Shown here in pieces: positions 1-12,827 of a stretch of 64,000 bases of DNA. The stretch's first letter is position 1. Every line of letters starts with the position of its first letter. The translations under genes were made by a program, and so were the position numbers. A model generated the notes under the pieces. It did not search any database and had not been told where the DNA came from. It saw only the letters and a program-made list of their open reading frames with translations. Source of the DNA: Sternotherus odoratus (lineage: Eukaryota; Chordata; Testudines; Kinosternidae); assembly GCA_032164245.1 (NCBI GenBank), contig JAVMKO010000003.1, positions 140,791,259-140,855,258 of the forward strand, given 5' to 3'.

Positions 1-600
1 CTGGCATGTTGACCTAAGTGTCTCTCTCACCTTCTGCCAGCTGTTGAGTACACTGTCTTCCTCTTCCTCAAACCGGGAGAGGGAGACAGGCCTGACTGCA
101 GGAGCTTGAGCCAGGTACCTGGGTTAGGGCAGAGCTGGAGCAGGGCAGAGGGAGCTGGGCAGGCTCTAGCCGAGAGCCCCAGGCCTCCGGGCCTGACGCA
201 AGGACCGGCCCAGGAGTACCAGGGTTGCAGGGGGCAGCCCAGGGCTGGAGATAGTGACAGCAGGCCAACCCTCCTCGCCTGTGATGAGAAGCCATGATAC
301 TGTAGTCCGCCCCAGTGAGCGGGGGCAAGTGGTGACTGACAGTGGCACACTCTGAGGCGAGGTGGGGATAGGGGGTAGAGGGCTCCCCCAGGGGAGGGGG
401 GGGAAGACCCCCAGTCCAAAGGGGGTACTGCAGGGGTGCAGCACCCACAGGAGAGTGCACCGGAGTCCAGGAGGGACACGGGGCCAGCAAAGGAGCAGGG
501 CATCAACCTGTGGAGGGCGCTCTGGACGCTGAAGGAGCTAATTCCCCAGACGACCAGCGGGAGGCGCCGCAGGGGTGAGTGTGCGCCCCGTGACACACAC
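1..600. repeat. GC-rich interspersed repeat, class uncertain
   Basis: This block is strongly G-rich on the + strand (runs such as ggggaggggggggaag near 395) and stops abruptly at the AT-rich intron after about 600. All its long open frames are compositional by-products: both strands are open and no protein family is recognisable. The style (purine-rich, with repeated ggagcagggcagaggg-type words) resembles the LTR-like blocks at 14529-15022 and 44930-45352, so a 5'-truncated LTR-retrotransposon piece is possible. The left boundary lies outside the window. Confidence 0.35.
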
Positions 601-1842
601 ACTGATCATAACACTAAGAAATTTATGAAGTTATATATTATGACTGGTTGTATGCAATCTCATATCCCCAAACACTGATAATTTTGTTTGTTTGTTAAAT
701 TAGGAGCACATCCCTCCTGAATACACTGCACCAATTTAATGCCTAGTTTAAGCAGGCAAATGCCACTAAAGCCTACGGAATTGCCCCCATGTCTGTCTAA
801 ATTTGGACCATGGAGTGATTAGCAGTGTAACATTTTATGATTAGATATGACTATGTGGGGAGCATGCATAAATACCAACAGGATGATTTATATCAACAAA
901 AATGAAATTAGCATTTTTGGCATGAGTATGAAGCCTTTCACACAAGAGATGTAGTTTAAATCACACTGCCAGTTAATAAGGACATTTGAGAAAAAGTTAT
1001 AAAACTATGGTAATGGATGATTCATGTTTGCGAAAACGGTGTGAAAACAAGAAAGATGCCTTTCTCCAAAGCCTATAACGTTGTTGAAATGCTTCATGAC
1101 TGATGATATTTATTCACATTTTTTTCATTCTCATAGTGCAAATGGTGCTTAGATTTTCCTCATTCAAGTTTCTCTTTGTGTTCCCAAATGAACTTTGGAG
1201 CCCTCCATCGATTATGACTTAAGTGTTCCTATTGGAAATTCTACACTTCCTGCCTTTTGAAAAAAATTCTTTTTATTTAACGCAAATAGGAAGTGACATA
1301 CTTAAGAGAGAAGATTTATTTGCATTGTATCCATAGTTTCAACTTGATTTGAAGTGTTTTATAACTTAACTATGCAAATGTATTTATTAATACAGGAAAC
1401 AATGGAGTTTTAATCATCTCTCTTTCAAATATCACTTCTGTAATAAGATTTTGCTGGATAAAAAGAAAAGGAATAACTTTGACAATTAAATTACAAGAAA
1501 ACATGTTCCATTCATTGAACAAAAAAACCTGTAAAATAACAAAATATGGAATCCTATAATCAAGTAGTGAATAAAAACATAAAAATGAGTAACTGCTTTA
1601 AGTGAGCCACCAAACACAGCAACTAGTTTGAAAATGATGAACCTGCCATACACAATAATGAAACTTTCTCAAATAATGCATACACTTTTTCCTTAAATTA
1701 TGGAGGCATGTAATGGTGACTGCATAATTTGTGTGTTCTGAAAATAGTGAAGCATAAATTCCTGCTTTTCTCTAAAAGGAGGTGGCAAATTGGTGCAAAA
1801 TTTGATGTGGGGTTAGTTTTACGCCTCTTGAATTTTTATATA
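601..1842. other. AT-rich THADA intron, nothing recognised
   Basis: No open frame, terminal repeats or recognisable repeat family. Composition is typical of unique intronic DNA with short A and T runs. Confidence 0.5.
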
Positions 1843-2125
1843 CAGTAAACCCTCGATTTAGCGGACCTCAATTTAACGGACTTCGGATGCAACGGACAAA
1901 ATTTCTGAGCAAGTCTGATGCATTCCTGATCCATTTCTGGCGGGCTGGCTGCCGGCTCCCGCCTGGGTCCCGCCAGCAGGCGGGCTGCGGAGCTGTCACC
2001 CCGACCCTGTGGCGGGCGGGCTGCTGCTCCGACAGCTCATTTTTTTTTAATTATTAAATAACGGACTTTTTTATTTAATGGACACCCCCTCGCCCGAATT
2101 AGTCCGTTAAATGGAGGTTTTACTG
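1843..2125 (-). mobile_element. Tigger-like MITE, copy 1 (283 bp)
   Basis: The element starts CAGTAAACCCTCGATTTA and ends with its inverted complement (TGGAGGTTTTACTG), flanked by TA at 1841-1842 and 2126-2127. This is the pogo/Tigger signature of TA target duplication. The subterminal words 'cggacttcgg' and 'gtccgtta' recur in the copies at 15245, 23220, 41907 and 49061. This copy lies in the opposite orientation to those and has only about one unit of the internal GC-rich minisatellite. It has no transposase, so it is non-autonomous. Confidence 0.85.
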
Positions 2126-3530
2126 TAGTTTTTGTTTGGTTTCTCTTCATATGTTTTTAATAGGAAGAGTTTAAATTTGGGCTCTGGCTGAAATTTTTCC
2201 TTGGCCCTGCTACTACTATTGTTGGGGTGGGGGAATAGTCTAGTAAAAGTATGTGTGTGTGTCCAGAAGTGCCATCAATATACACCAGAAACACCATCAC
2301 TGCAATCAATGTACACCCAGAGATTATCCATCATAGTCTTAACTCTGCAACCCCTAAGGACACCAGTCTTTCTTCATCCTTTTAAAAAAACGGTTACCTA
2401 CCTTTTCATAACTGCTGTTCTTTGAGATGTGTTGCTCATGTCCATTCTGTATTAGATGTGTGCACACCGTGTGCCCTGTTGCCAGAGATTTTTCCCTCAG
2501 TATTATCCATCTGTCTGGCTCTAGCATCCTCTGGTGCCAGCCAACACGAACAGAAGGACAGGCAGGTGGGTCGTGGAATGGACATGAGCAAAACATCCTG
2601 AAGAACAGTTCCGGAAAGGTTAGTAACTGTTTTTTCTTCTTCGAGTGCTTGCTCATGCCCATTCCACATTAGGTGACTCCCAAGCAGTACCTGAGGAGAT
2701 GGGCTCAGAGTTCATGGACATGCAGATTGCAACACTGCTCTATAAAACTTGGCATCATCCCAAGTCTACTGGGTAATAGTGTAGTGTGAGGAGAAAGTAT
2801 GTACTGATGACCAGGTCACAGCTCTGCAGATGTCTTAGATCAGGACCTGGGCCAGAAACGCCACTGATGAAGCCTAGTCTCTCGTCGAAAGGACAGTCAA
2901 GATAGCAGGAGGTGGGATGCCCACCTGCTCATAGCACGTACGAATGCAGAAAGTGATCCTGGATGAAATTCTCTGGGCTGAAATCAGTAGACCTTTCATC
3001 CTGTCCACTACTGCCATAAAGAGCTTTACAGAATTTACAGAATGGCTTGGTTCTCTCAATACAGAAGGTCAAGGCGTGTCTAACATCCAGCATATGGAGA
3101 TGCCACTCCTTCATATTCTTGTGTGGTTTTGGGAGAAAAAACAGGCAGGAAAATAGCCTGATTACTATGAACTGCGAGACCACCTTTGGAAGGAGCAGTG
3201 GGTGGAGGTGCACTTCAACCTTGCCCTTAAAGAACACTACATCTGGAGAATCTAACGTAAGGCCCGGATTTCTGAGATCCTGCTGTCACAGTCACGCAAG
3301 GGCTACAAGGATAACCCTTGCTTTGTTTCACTTGACTTTCAGCAAGACCTGGTGCACCAGAGGAATGGGAGGAAATGGACAGAACAGGAGCTCGTCCACA
3401 GAAGTAAGAAGGCATGAGAGAGATCCTGGGCTGTGACCACATAGCGAGTAAAACTGCTGACATTTCCTGTTCTGTTTGGTTGCGACAAAGCCTATGTAAG
3501 GAAACCCCCACCTTTGGAAGATAGATTTGG

Positions 3531-3821
3531 TCACTTCTGGGTGAAGGGATTGGGATGAGAAGAGAAAGGCCTGCTGAGGTTATCTGCCGGAGTGTTCTGG
3601 CCTCCGGGAAGGTGGGAAGCTTTGAGATGGATGGAGTGTTTTACACAGAAGTTCCACAAGCAAATGGCATCTTGACACAGGGTAGACAAGTGCCCTATTC
3701 CCTGTCTGCTGATGTAAAACATGTTGGCCATGAGGACACTTACACCTTTGCCTATGATCTGGGATAGGAACACCTGGCACTCGAAATGGACTTCTCGGTC
3801 TGCTCTGACATTTATGTGCAA
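3531..3821 (-). pseudogene. DIRS RNase H C-terminal fragment
   Basis: A 96-codon open stretch. Its C-terminal third contains the 'ASHLPGGQNTPADNLSR' motif typical of the DIRS/Ty3-type RNase H end. The preceding part has lost recognisable catalytic residues. The upstream RT portion is in a different frame (121-codon stretch 3945-3580), so at least one frameshift separates them. Confidence 0.6.
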
Positions 3822-4385
3822 GGAGAGTTCTTCCTGGAATTACAGACCCTGAGTCCTGAGGTGTGGACTGGTTTACTTTACCTCTGAACCTGAGAAACCT
3901 TCTGTGGCCCTGAAAGATGGAGATGTGGAAATGGGCATCCTTCAAGTCGAGGGCGGTGTACTAGATCCCCTAGATCCAGGGCCTGGGAGACCATGTGGAA
4001 CTTCAGTTTCTTGAGATAACTCTTGAGGCGGCCCAGGTCTAGGATAGGTTGGAGACCCCCTTTGGCCTTCAGGATTAGGAAATAATGAGAGTAAAATCCT
4101 TTCCCCCTCAGAGGCAACTCCTCATAGTCTCTACCCAAAGGAGGGTTTGCACCTCTTGGACTAGAAGTTGCTTGTGAGAAGGGTTCCTGAAGAGGGATGG
4201 GGTAAGAGGGAAGGGTGAAAGAAAACTATACTCAGCACCCAACAGTCCAAGGTGATGAGGGACCATGCAGGGCTGAAGTAAGAGAGCTGGTCTGAAAACA
4301 AAGGTAGGGCAGGATCTGGCATAGAAACGGATATAACATCTGAGGGCACACCTTCAAAAGTTCTGCTTGGGGGCTCCTGGCTATC

Positions 4386-4766
4386 TTAGTGAACCCAGTA
4401 GCAAGGATGAAATGGAGGGGTGTGGTTGCCTATGCCCATAACCCCTGCTTTGTTTCTTAAACAGGTCCTGGCGCAGTGGCAGAGCCAAAGAGATTCAGTC
4501 AGCTCTTGAGGTCTGAAATGCTTCCTCGAAGGTGCCAGGGAGTAGAGATCCAAGGTTCTGAGGGAATCTTTCAGATCATAAAGTTTTGAGTCTGTCTGAT
4601 CAGAGAAGAAGGAGGTTCCCTCAACAGGGAAGATCTTAGATGGCTGCCCTGAGGACTGGAGCCAGGAGCACCTCCTCATGACCAAAGCCATCATTCTGGC
4701 TGCTGTGCCAGCTGCATCTAGGGTTCTTTGGAGGCTGGGCCAGGCTATGGTCTTTCCTTCCTCCAT
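4386..4766 (-). pseudogene. DIRS gag-like fragment
   Basis: A 126-codon open stretch. It includes 'LQRTLDAAGTAARMMA', then 'MRRCSWLQSSG', then 'FFSDQTDSKLYDLKDS'. In turtle DIRS elements this order (LDAADTAAR, RRxSWL, Q/TDSKL) belongs to the capsid-like first ORF. It lies upstream of the RT piece in the same orientation, consistent with gag-RT order. The assignment is from family memory and is not confirmed by a search. Confidence 0.5.
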
Positions 4767-4799
4767 CAGAGCGGAGAACTCTTGCCTGGAATCCTATGG

Positions 4800-4920
4800 T
4801 ATAATGATACCAAGCCCCTAGTAAGTTTTAAGGCCCGGCTTGACAAAGCCCTGGCTGGGATGATTTAGTTGGGGTCGGCTAGACTAGATGTCCTCCTGAT
4901 GCCTCTTCCCGAACTTGCAA
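4800..4920 (+). repeat. CR1 LINE 3'-UTR fragment
   Basis: The words 'aaggcccggcttgacaaagccctggctgggatgatttag' are typical of the untranslated 3' part of CR1 copies (compare the complementary words at 53700-53745). The fragment is truncated on both sides and abuts the DIRS relic. Confidence 0.6.
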
Positions 4921-4984
4921 CCTCCACCTTTTCATATCCCCTGGAGGTGTGTGCACGCGTGTGTTTCCTACTATATGTTCCACT

Positions 4985-5078
4985 CTATGATTCTGATGAA
5001 GTGGGTTCTAACCCACGAAAACTTATGCCCAAATAAATTGGTTAGTCTCTAAGGTGCCACAAGTACTCTTCCTCCTTT
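4985..5078 (+). repeat. Sauropsid interspersed repeat (GATGAAGTGGG...CTCTAAGGTGCCAC)
   Basis: The string 'gatgaagtgggttctaaccc...aaataaattggttagtctctaaggtgccacaagtactc' is a very common turtle/crocodilian interspersed repeat. A second copy, in reverse orientation, is at 9607-9715. I cannot assign the repeat class with certainty; it is SINE-sized. Confidence 0.6.
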
Positions 5079-5109
5079 TTACATGTGGGTATGTGTATAT
5101 TATTCATTA

Positions 5110-5395
5110 TTTGTATTATAATAGCTCCTAGAGCTCCCAACTAAAACCGAGGCCCCATTATGCTAAACGCTATACAAAGAATAAAAAAAAAAATCCTGCC
5201 CTTAAGAATTTATAAGCTAAAAAAGAAAAAACAGACAACGGGTGAAGGAAAGGAAGTATTACAGATGGGGAATTGAGGCCTGGAGAGATTAAGTGATTTG
5301 CCAAAGGTCACAGAGGAAGTCTTTGGCAGAGTAAGGAACTGAACTCAGATTTTTCAAGTCCTAGTTCAGTGCCTTGACCCACATGCATATCTAAG
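5110..5395 (+). repeat. MIR-type CORE-SINE copy
   Basis: The order is 'ctatacaaag...tcctgcccttaagaattt', then 'acagatggggaattgaggcctggagagattaagtgatttgccaaaggtcacagagg', ending in '...ctagttcagtgccttgaccc'. This matches the amniote MIR/CORE-SINE layout (gatggggaaactgaggc, then cttgcccaaggtcac). It is diverged and old. Confidence 0.65.
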
Positions 5396-6821
5396 TGCAA
5401 AACATGCTCTATTTTAAGCCTAGTTTATTTTAAGTGAGTATTTTGCTCACTACTGAAAAAGGTGGGAAAATCTATTTTAGTAAAATGGATAAAAATATAA
5501 AATGCACCACAAGAAACACTTGGTGAAAATATCAAATCAGTATTTCCTCAGTATTAATAACATATGAAAAAGTTTTAGACAATAGAGTTTCCTGGCTGTT
5601 TCCCCTGGTACTGTGTACCTTTCAAAATTACAAAAACATGTTCGTAGAAACAGAGATAACCCCTAATGAAATTTAAACCGTAGCAAATAAATGAACCACA
5701 TTATAACAGCCATTGCTGAAACTCAGCAGATTTTCACCTTACGCATACAGACAAGGCTATTTATAAATGTTACTTCCCATCAGGCTCAGCATGATGTCAG
5801 CTTACAATAACAAGTTAATGTTAATGTTTTCCAGTAATTTTCACACTGCCATTTAACTGCAAGTGCCCAAGCCAAGGTAAACTTAAGGGCAATGCGAGGG
5901 CTAACTGCATAATCAAAGAACAGGCTTAATGAATATGACATTTATGCTTTGAAGTGAACACCAAGAAGTACAACTGCAATATATTATGCTGCTTTTCAGT
6001 CCCCACACTTTAATTTAGCTAGCTATTTAAACACATCTGTCCAAAGCAGCTAAAATGTATTCTCCTCACAAATCTCATTATCTAATGCATTTTTTCAGAT
6101 AAAGGATCAGCCTATACAGATCATACTAGTTTGAAACTCAAAACTGTCAACCATTCCTTCTGCACTCTAATTACATTGGAACTTTAAGTTGTAATAATAT
6201 GACTTCATAAATGAGTCCGTCTGTCTGTCATCTAAGGATTTTATATAGCTGCCATCACCATAGTAGATGAGCTCCTTGCATGTAAATTGAATAGCAGTAG
6301 AGAAGTCCCGAGTGAACTTCATGGAGTCTTTGGAATGTATCTTTTTTGGGGGTAAAACCTGTGGTTTTTATTTTAATTTTTAACATTTTAATTAATTCCT
6401 CCATACTATGCCATGTAGGTGAGTTAGCAACACATCATGGCTCACTACATTAAAGTATGACAATGTGTATATGGAGATCTTGCCTGTATCCATGGCCTTA
6501 AGGAGGTAATTTGTTAGGGCCACTAGAGTGGTCTCTGCTATAGCCTGGCCTGAACCTTAGTTGGAACCCGGTGGTAACTATTTGGCTGGAACTATGTTGT
6601 TGGAGCCTGGTGGTAACTATTTTTTTCAATTTAGAAGGCTTACTGCACATTACCTGCTTTTTAGAAGCTATAAAACTTACTAAAGTAAAAAATGCATAAA
6701 TGAACCAAATTCATGGCCATGAAAAATGCATCACAGACCGTGAAATCTGGTCTCCCCCGTGAAATCTGGTCTTGTGTGTACTTTCCCCCTATACTATAAG
6801 GTAAAAGTATGAAAAGGTATG
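5396..6821. other. AT-rich intron, nothing recognised
   Basis: No gene and no repeat with definable ends. A short imperfect direct duplication ('ggaacccggtggtaactattt' / 'ggagcctggtggtaactattt') is present near 6557-6620. Confidence 0.45.
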
Positions 6822-7050
6822 CAGTGTTTCTCAAACTAGGGGTCCTGACCCAAAAGAGAGTTGCAAGACTATTTATTATAGGGGAGTGATGGTATTGCTA
6901 CCTTTACTTCTGTGCTGCTGGTGATGGCGGCGCTGCCCTCAGAGATAGACATCCGGCCAGCAGCCGCTGCTCTCCAGCTACCCAGCTTTGAAAGCAGCAC
7001 AGAAGTAAGGGCGGCTTTGCTACCTTTTGGGATAAAAATATAAACAAGGT
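6822..7050 (+). mobile_element. hAT element fragment, 5' end
   Basis: It begins 'cagtgtttctcaaactaggggtcctgacccaaaag', the standard CAGTGxTTCTCAAAC terminal sequence of hAT-Charlie-type elements. It continues into '...ggtattgctacctttacttctgtgctgctg'. No matching right terminus was found, so it is truncated. The GC-rich middle has no coding potential. Confidence 0.6.
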
Positions 7051-8879
7051 GAAAGAACGCATTGCTATTTACAAGAGAAACAGAAATACAATAAGACGGC
7101 CCACCATTTCTCTCTGAAGCATTAAATCAAGAAGGGAGAATTGACAGTATCTTTCTTCTCAGGAGGAAGTAACAGCAACGAGTTGATTCAGAAGTTATTG
7201 GTCCATCAAACTTTAACTCAGGAGGCGCTGCATAGCTTTTGATGTATGTATAGAAGTCAACTGAGAGCAATTTCATGGTCTTAAAAAAGGTTCCCAGTTC
7301 TTTTTCCAAATCTAGTTAACTTATCATTGGTGCATTGTCAGTTTTGTTAGCTCTGCAATCCTTCAAGCATGAATCAACCAGCTGCAAACAGAGCCTCCAT
7401 CTGTTTCTATTTTAAGATGATAAGGGATCTCCTAGCAAGCTGAAGTTAAGGAAAAAAGCAGTCTAAATCTTTGTTACACAGGCTAAGGGTCAAACCTCTC
7501 AACATAGCAGTAATTGGACACATTATGACTTTCACTTCAAGATCTGATGATAGACAGAGTCTCAATAGTTAACAATGTTACGGCATGTCTAGAAACTATG
7601 CAACAATAGTCCCCTCCTTTGTTTACAATACAGCATAGGCCATGCAAGAATAAGATCAATTTATTATAGAATTTTTAGATACATGGGCTACATGCAGATA
7701 GGTCAGTAGACCAGTTTTAGACACTATACAATTGTATTCCTAGATTTCAAGATTTTACCTCTTAGAATAACCTGATTTTCTTTTACCCCATAAAGAATAG
7801 CTTATGAAGAAGTCACGGGCTCATTTTAATTAGATAATTTGAATGTGCTTCCTGTTCCTGACTTATAACACTTAAATGGAACTGTCCCATCTATTTTGCA
7901 GGGAGGCTACACAGTTACTAACCCAAAAATGCATATGTATTTCTCAATTATGCAATTCCCTGCATTCTGATTGGCTCAGGGACATTTTATTAGCAAGTCA
8001 AAAGAATAAAGATTTTGTACATTGTACAGTTGTTTCTTAACATCCAGTGATCAACTGACTGGCTAGTGCCCTTAGAACTCCCAAATGATATCCACACAAT
8101 AAAAATGATTGTGTACTTCTAACCCTTCCTCCTTCTTCCACCCTGTTATTTTACCTAACCCTTGATAATGAATAGAGTTTAATTAAAAGGCAATTATTCA
8201 AGAGAAACTATCCCCTCCTCAAGAAAGTATCCCTTTGATAGCCTGCAAAACTGCTTTATAGTCTCTACTTTCATAATTTTAAAACTCTTATATTGAAGAG
8301 ACAGAGGGCAAAGGAGGGACATGAAACATTTCTCAGTGCATGTTAAGAATACCTCGTTGATCTATATGCGTCTCCTTAATGTCATTCACCATCTGCTGAT
8401 GTACAGTAAAACACTTGTTTGGAGAGGAGAACAGGATTATGCTTAAATTACTCAACTGTAACTCTGAAAACCACAGAGAACAGTATTTCCCTAATTTTGC
8501 AGAGCTCAGATGAATTACTTCAAGATTTTGTGTTCTAACAGTTTTAAGAGCTAAGACAATACAAAGTGCATGTTTAGCCTTTATGCTTACCAGAGGTGTT
8601 AAAACAGAAAGAGCATGCTAATGCTATAACACTATACTCTGCATGCCTGTGAGGTTTAAAGCACTGGCAAAAATAACCAATCTTGAGTGTATTATACCAT
8701 AATTTTGCAATAGCTGCTCACTCTAGATTAATGTTATGAAATGCAATGTTTTTAATTAAGTATTTTAAGCCAATTCAATTTTTAAGCAAAATTAATCACC
8801 AGTCAGTTTTTTTTTTTAAATTACTGAATCAGTGTTTCATTATGAAGTAAAAATAGAGAGCTAACATAGTGGAGATATT
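7051..8879. other. AT-rich intron, nothing recognised
   Basis: About 1.8 kb without recognisable gene, RNA or repeat termini. The only open frame (about 60 codons near 7127-7309, minus) has no recognisable motif. Confidence 0.45.
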
Positions 8880-9265
8880 GAAGGGTACTTCTACACTTAT
8901 GGCAGCATGTAGAGTACAGACACTGCACAACAGGCACAGGTATGAATAGCAGTGTAGGGGGAGAGGCATTGATTAGTCAAGTAGAGTAGAACGTGCCTCA
9001 TCCTTGAACCCATGCCCTACATACCCAAGCAGTGCCTCCCATGCCTGCCCTCCTAATTTCACTGCAGTGAAAGACTGTCAGGGAGGAGAGGTTCTGGGAA
9101 GGGGAAGACAGCAGGGAAAGACTGCAGCAGTTTCCCTTTCCCTGCTGCCTCCCCACTGCCAGAGCCTTTCACTGTCATATGTAGCTACACCTCACAATGA
9201 GTATGTACACAGCCTTTCACTGCAGCACGTAGCTACACATACTCTACATGCAGCCACAGGGTTAG
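8880..9265. mobile_element. MITE-like element with imperfect inverted ends
   Basis: The left end, 'ggcagcatgtagagtacagacactgc', is an approximate reverse complement of the right end, 'gcagcacgtagctacacatactctacatgcagcc'. A purine-rich/GC middle (9080-9170) lies between them. Target duplication is not clear. The 154-codon frame from 9004 is compositional and partly extends outside the element. Confidence 0.45.
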
Positions 9266-9606
9266 AAAAGGTTTTAAATGAACCATCCTCTACTTATTTC
9301 TCCATTAATAGATTCACTAATTTATATATGAACTCATCAACTCATGTCATCACAGACACCTTAAAGTACTTCCAGCTCAACAATTCCCCTACAGACTCCT
9401 CGAAAGGTAATTCAGAAGCTTTCCATTATAGGGAACCCCTTGTTTTCATGACACAAGGCTCAAGATAAACTCGGCTTCTAAACCAGTGGCATATTGCAAC
9501 ACAGTTAAACAACTTGGACTTAGCCCCTCTTCGAACTGTATGTATAAAACATGGTATGATAAGTAATATACTGATAGAAACAGTGTAATGATTAACAATA
9601 ACTAGG

Positions 9607-9715
9607 AGTCTGTGGGGCACCTTAGAGAATAACAAATTTATTTGGGCATAAGCTTTGGTGGACTGTAACCTACTTCATCGGATGTATGTTTCTGCTGATA
9701 CTGACTAACTCCTCT
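9607..9715 (-). repeat. Sauropsid interspersed repeat, reverse copy
   Basis: 'ggggcaccttagagaataacaaatttatttgggcataagctttggtggactg...cttcatcggatg' is the reverse complement of the repeat family at 4985-5078. Confidence 0.6.
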
Positions 9716-12684
9716 GAAACCAGTGTACTGATTGAGATTTTATGCCATCACGTAGGATATTATCATATGCTGTTCTGCCCATGTTAAAAAATGTTGGTGA
9801 ACTTTTTTTTGAGAAGGTCTAAAAACCTCAATGCTTTGGAACCCAGCTTTGAAATTTGGGAGGGGACATCCTTTGTGTCAAGGATGTGCCTTTTGCTGTT
9901 CCTGTGAAAATCCACCAATACTTAGATATTGGATTTTTTCCAGTGGTTACTTAAATATTGGATTTTTTTCCCCAAGCCATTGGGGGGAAAAAAAATCACA
10001 GTTCACACATGATCAGGAAAGACTTCTTAAACCTTTGCAGTTCAAAACTCAGAAGATTCTGTCCATACAGAGCATGCTCCAGCCCAGTTTGCAGGGAGCT
10101 GAACAAGACTTCCCATGAAATTCTAACTCTTGGCTGCTGTAGGCCACACCATGTCCCGGCACTAGAACTAAGATTAGGGAGACTGCCTCTCCTGTACTCT
10201 CACTGATTCCCCTGCTGGGCCCTAGACTCATTAAGTAAGCACCGTTCATTCTGCACTGAATAAGGCAGTCCTGTGGAAAAAATGGTATATGATCATGTAA
10301 TTACAGACCATATCATAATGCATGCACACACGGCAAAAAAGAACTACAGTTGTACAGGCAACCTCAATACCGGTATTTCCTAAGTTTTGAGAGCTTGACT
10401 TTGCAGCTTTAATAATGTTATTTAACACAGTGTTTTTATGTGTAATATACATAAAGCTCAAACTTTCAGACATTTCCAGGCTATTGAATAATCTAAAATA
10501 GCATCTGCAGAATAAAAATGAGAAATACTTAAAAACTATTTCTTTTACCAGCTATTTACATCAACCATCATTCCCTGATATTAGAATTAGAAAGTATCTC
10601 TCTTAAAAACCTGAACTACCATCAATGAAGTCTCTTCTTGTTTGAAGAAGAAAGCAATTTTGTTTCAATCAGATATCGTTTAAACTATACCAATACACAT
10701 ATACAGTATGCATCTTCTCTTTTCTTACTAAATGGGTTGTATTAGTAAGGGGACAAAAGCACATACATGGTAATCTTATTTTATAATTAACGTGTTTTAA
10801 ACTGCTGTATTTACTCAAATACCTAGGCAACTGAATGTGAGCTGTTTCTATGTCTGACAATAGCTTTTTTGGTCTTGAATACTGATCACCACCAGATGAA
10901 AAACAAAATACATAGCTTCATTTTGTTGTTCAAAAATCATCTGGCTCAACAGAGGAGCAAACTCTCCAGCTGATATCTTTTTATGGTACACAATGTAGAG
11001 ATTACATAGGTTTATCATACCTTGGTTAGGGTGAATGCAAGACTGCCTTTATTTCCTGTTTACATTACTCTTCTACTGCCTTGCTCTATGTCCCCTAGTG
11101 GTTACCCTGAACATTGACAACTCCACACACACTAGCTCAAATGTTAAAATGCGGAGAAGCAAGAAGACAAAAGTTATCTGGAGTGTATATAGTGAAGTTA
11201 GCTTTGCATAAAAGTGATTATCGATCTCTACATTTTATTAATCTAGTTACATATACTGCATTTTCTCACAAATAAAGAGAACAGATAAAAAGGGAAAAAT
11301 TGATTAATATTTTTATCTGGGTGGTAAGGATACAACAGATATTCAATTTGCTATACAGCTGTTTCTTAGTTTTATTTTTTTAAATTTAGGCCTTATCAAT
11401 TATACCTCTGCCACCTTGACAGATTTTTCCTTTGAAGATTATCAAATCAAATCTCTAACATTATGAAGCATAATGAATACATACATTTAGACAGTGCAAC
11501 TATCACATTTCACTTAAACTTCAGTCCTATGTCGATGCAGTTGTATATTTACAGAATGCAAATGGACCATAAAGATTATTTATTTTTCCCTCTCAAATAA
11601 ACTTCTCCATGAAAAAAACCCTTTTCAATATCTAAAGCACTATTTACTAACTTGAAGGGAGAACATTCTTCTATAGTCAGAAAAAGTAAATAATAAATGT
11701 ATATCTGAAATTTTGTTTTAGTAAAACTTTAACCAAAACACCCCTTAACCTCTAGACAGTTCATAACTAGACACTGTTTAGAAGTTATAGTCTAGGAAGG
11801 GAAAAAAAATTAAATGTGTAAAGAAACCTTAGACGATATTTAAATTAAAGTCAATGAGACTATAGGTGCTAAACCACTGAAAATCAGGCCATAAGTCAAC
11901 AGGAATCAATAACATTTGAATTCTTATGTGAATTTTGATGATGATACTGAGCGGTAGGGCAATTTTGAAATAGAGGACAGCACTTTAAAGGACAAATATA
12001 ATCATTTGTAAGATTTCTCACCCTTTTACTCAACCCCTTTCTGCAACAAAAGTAGACATACCAATATCCATTTTTTTATATGTCTACCTATGTGAGGAGA
12101 AATATGCTTATGCCATTTTTTAGGAAAAAATTACTAACATGATTATTTAAATTCTTTGCCATAATTTGGCCCCACCAATATTTCTCAGAGAATTTAAGGC
12201 CAAAGGATCATTATGATCATCTAATCTGCCGCCCTCCTGCATAACTCTGATCCCTAACATTTCAATTAGTAACCCCTACATTGTGCCCAATGCCTGGGTT
12301 TACTACATCAACATCTGGTCTCAGATGCAGGAACATCAAAACCATTATGAAAACAGAAAGGAAATCCACTAATGAAAACAACAATGTTCTGGAGTAGAAG
12401 GTGACATCAAAGAAACAGGGACAACACAACAGAGAGCGGGAGGACTATGGACATTCTGCTCAGTGTAGAGACGGGGGAAAACCTCTGACAGCAGAATTCT
12501 GGAGGGGGGCCCTTTGGCAAATGGTAGATACTGTGGGAAGAAGGAAAGCCGATGAGGAAGGCCTGGGGAAAATGTCTATCATGTCTTCAGCGCCCCCCCC
12601 CCCCCCCCAAGTTATGGGGATAAGAAAGAGGCATGTTAGGGACATCCCTAACCTTTATCCCTTATCACCCTCTCAGTTTGCCAA
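9716..12684. other. AT-rich intron, nothing firmly recognised
   Basis: About 3 kb with scattered short open frames on both strands and no family similarity that I can see. The 12400-12680 part is more GC-rich and holds a 16-18-base C run near 12592-12608, which opens reading frames by composition. Confidence 0.4.
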
Positions 12685-12827
12685 CACTGGGGTAGGAAAG
12701 TTTGCAGATGATACAAAACTACTGAAGACAGTTCAGTCCAAAGCAGATTGAGAAGAGTTACAACAAAGATGGGTAAGAAAATGGCAGATGAATTCAATGC
12801 TGATAAATGCAAAGTACTGCACAATGA

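Larger units (their letters stand above)
2384..4766 (-). mobile_element. DIRS-type retroelement relic (RNase H, RT and gag pieces)
   Basis: Read on the minus strand, three pieces appear in element order. At about 4766-4386 is a gag-like piece with 'TLDAAGTAARMMALVMRR'. At about 4138-3878 is the start of a reverse transcriptase ('GFYSHYFLILKAKGGLQPIL'). At about 3821-3531 is an RNase H-like end with 'HLPGGQNTPADNLSR', matching the DIRS motif of the form 'IPGxxNxxADxLSR'. The frames shift between pieces and contain stops, so it is dead. The 2384-2690 part carries two related words ('gttgctcatgtccattctg' and 'cttgctcatgcccattccac') on opposite sides of a short spacer, as expected for DIRS terminal/internal repeats. 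No tyrosine recombinase frame was recognised. Confidence 0.7.

Noticed and set aside
27..602. 191-codon minus-strand frame with proline/serine-rich text
   Set aside because: Overlapping frames on both strands are open because of GC composition. No splice structure, motif or family is recognisable.
9004..9468. 154-codon + frame
   Set aside because: It spans an inverted-repeat MITE and adjacent unique DNA. No family match, and it is not conserved-looking.
12401..12751. 116-codon + frame ending in 'FADDTKLLKT'
   Set aside because: Only the last part is CR1 reverse transcriptase. The rest runs through unrelated DNA and a poly-C tract.
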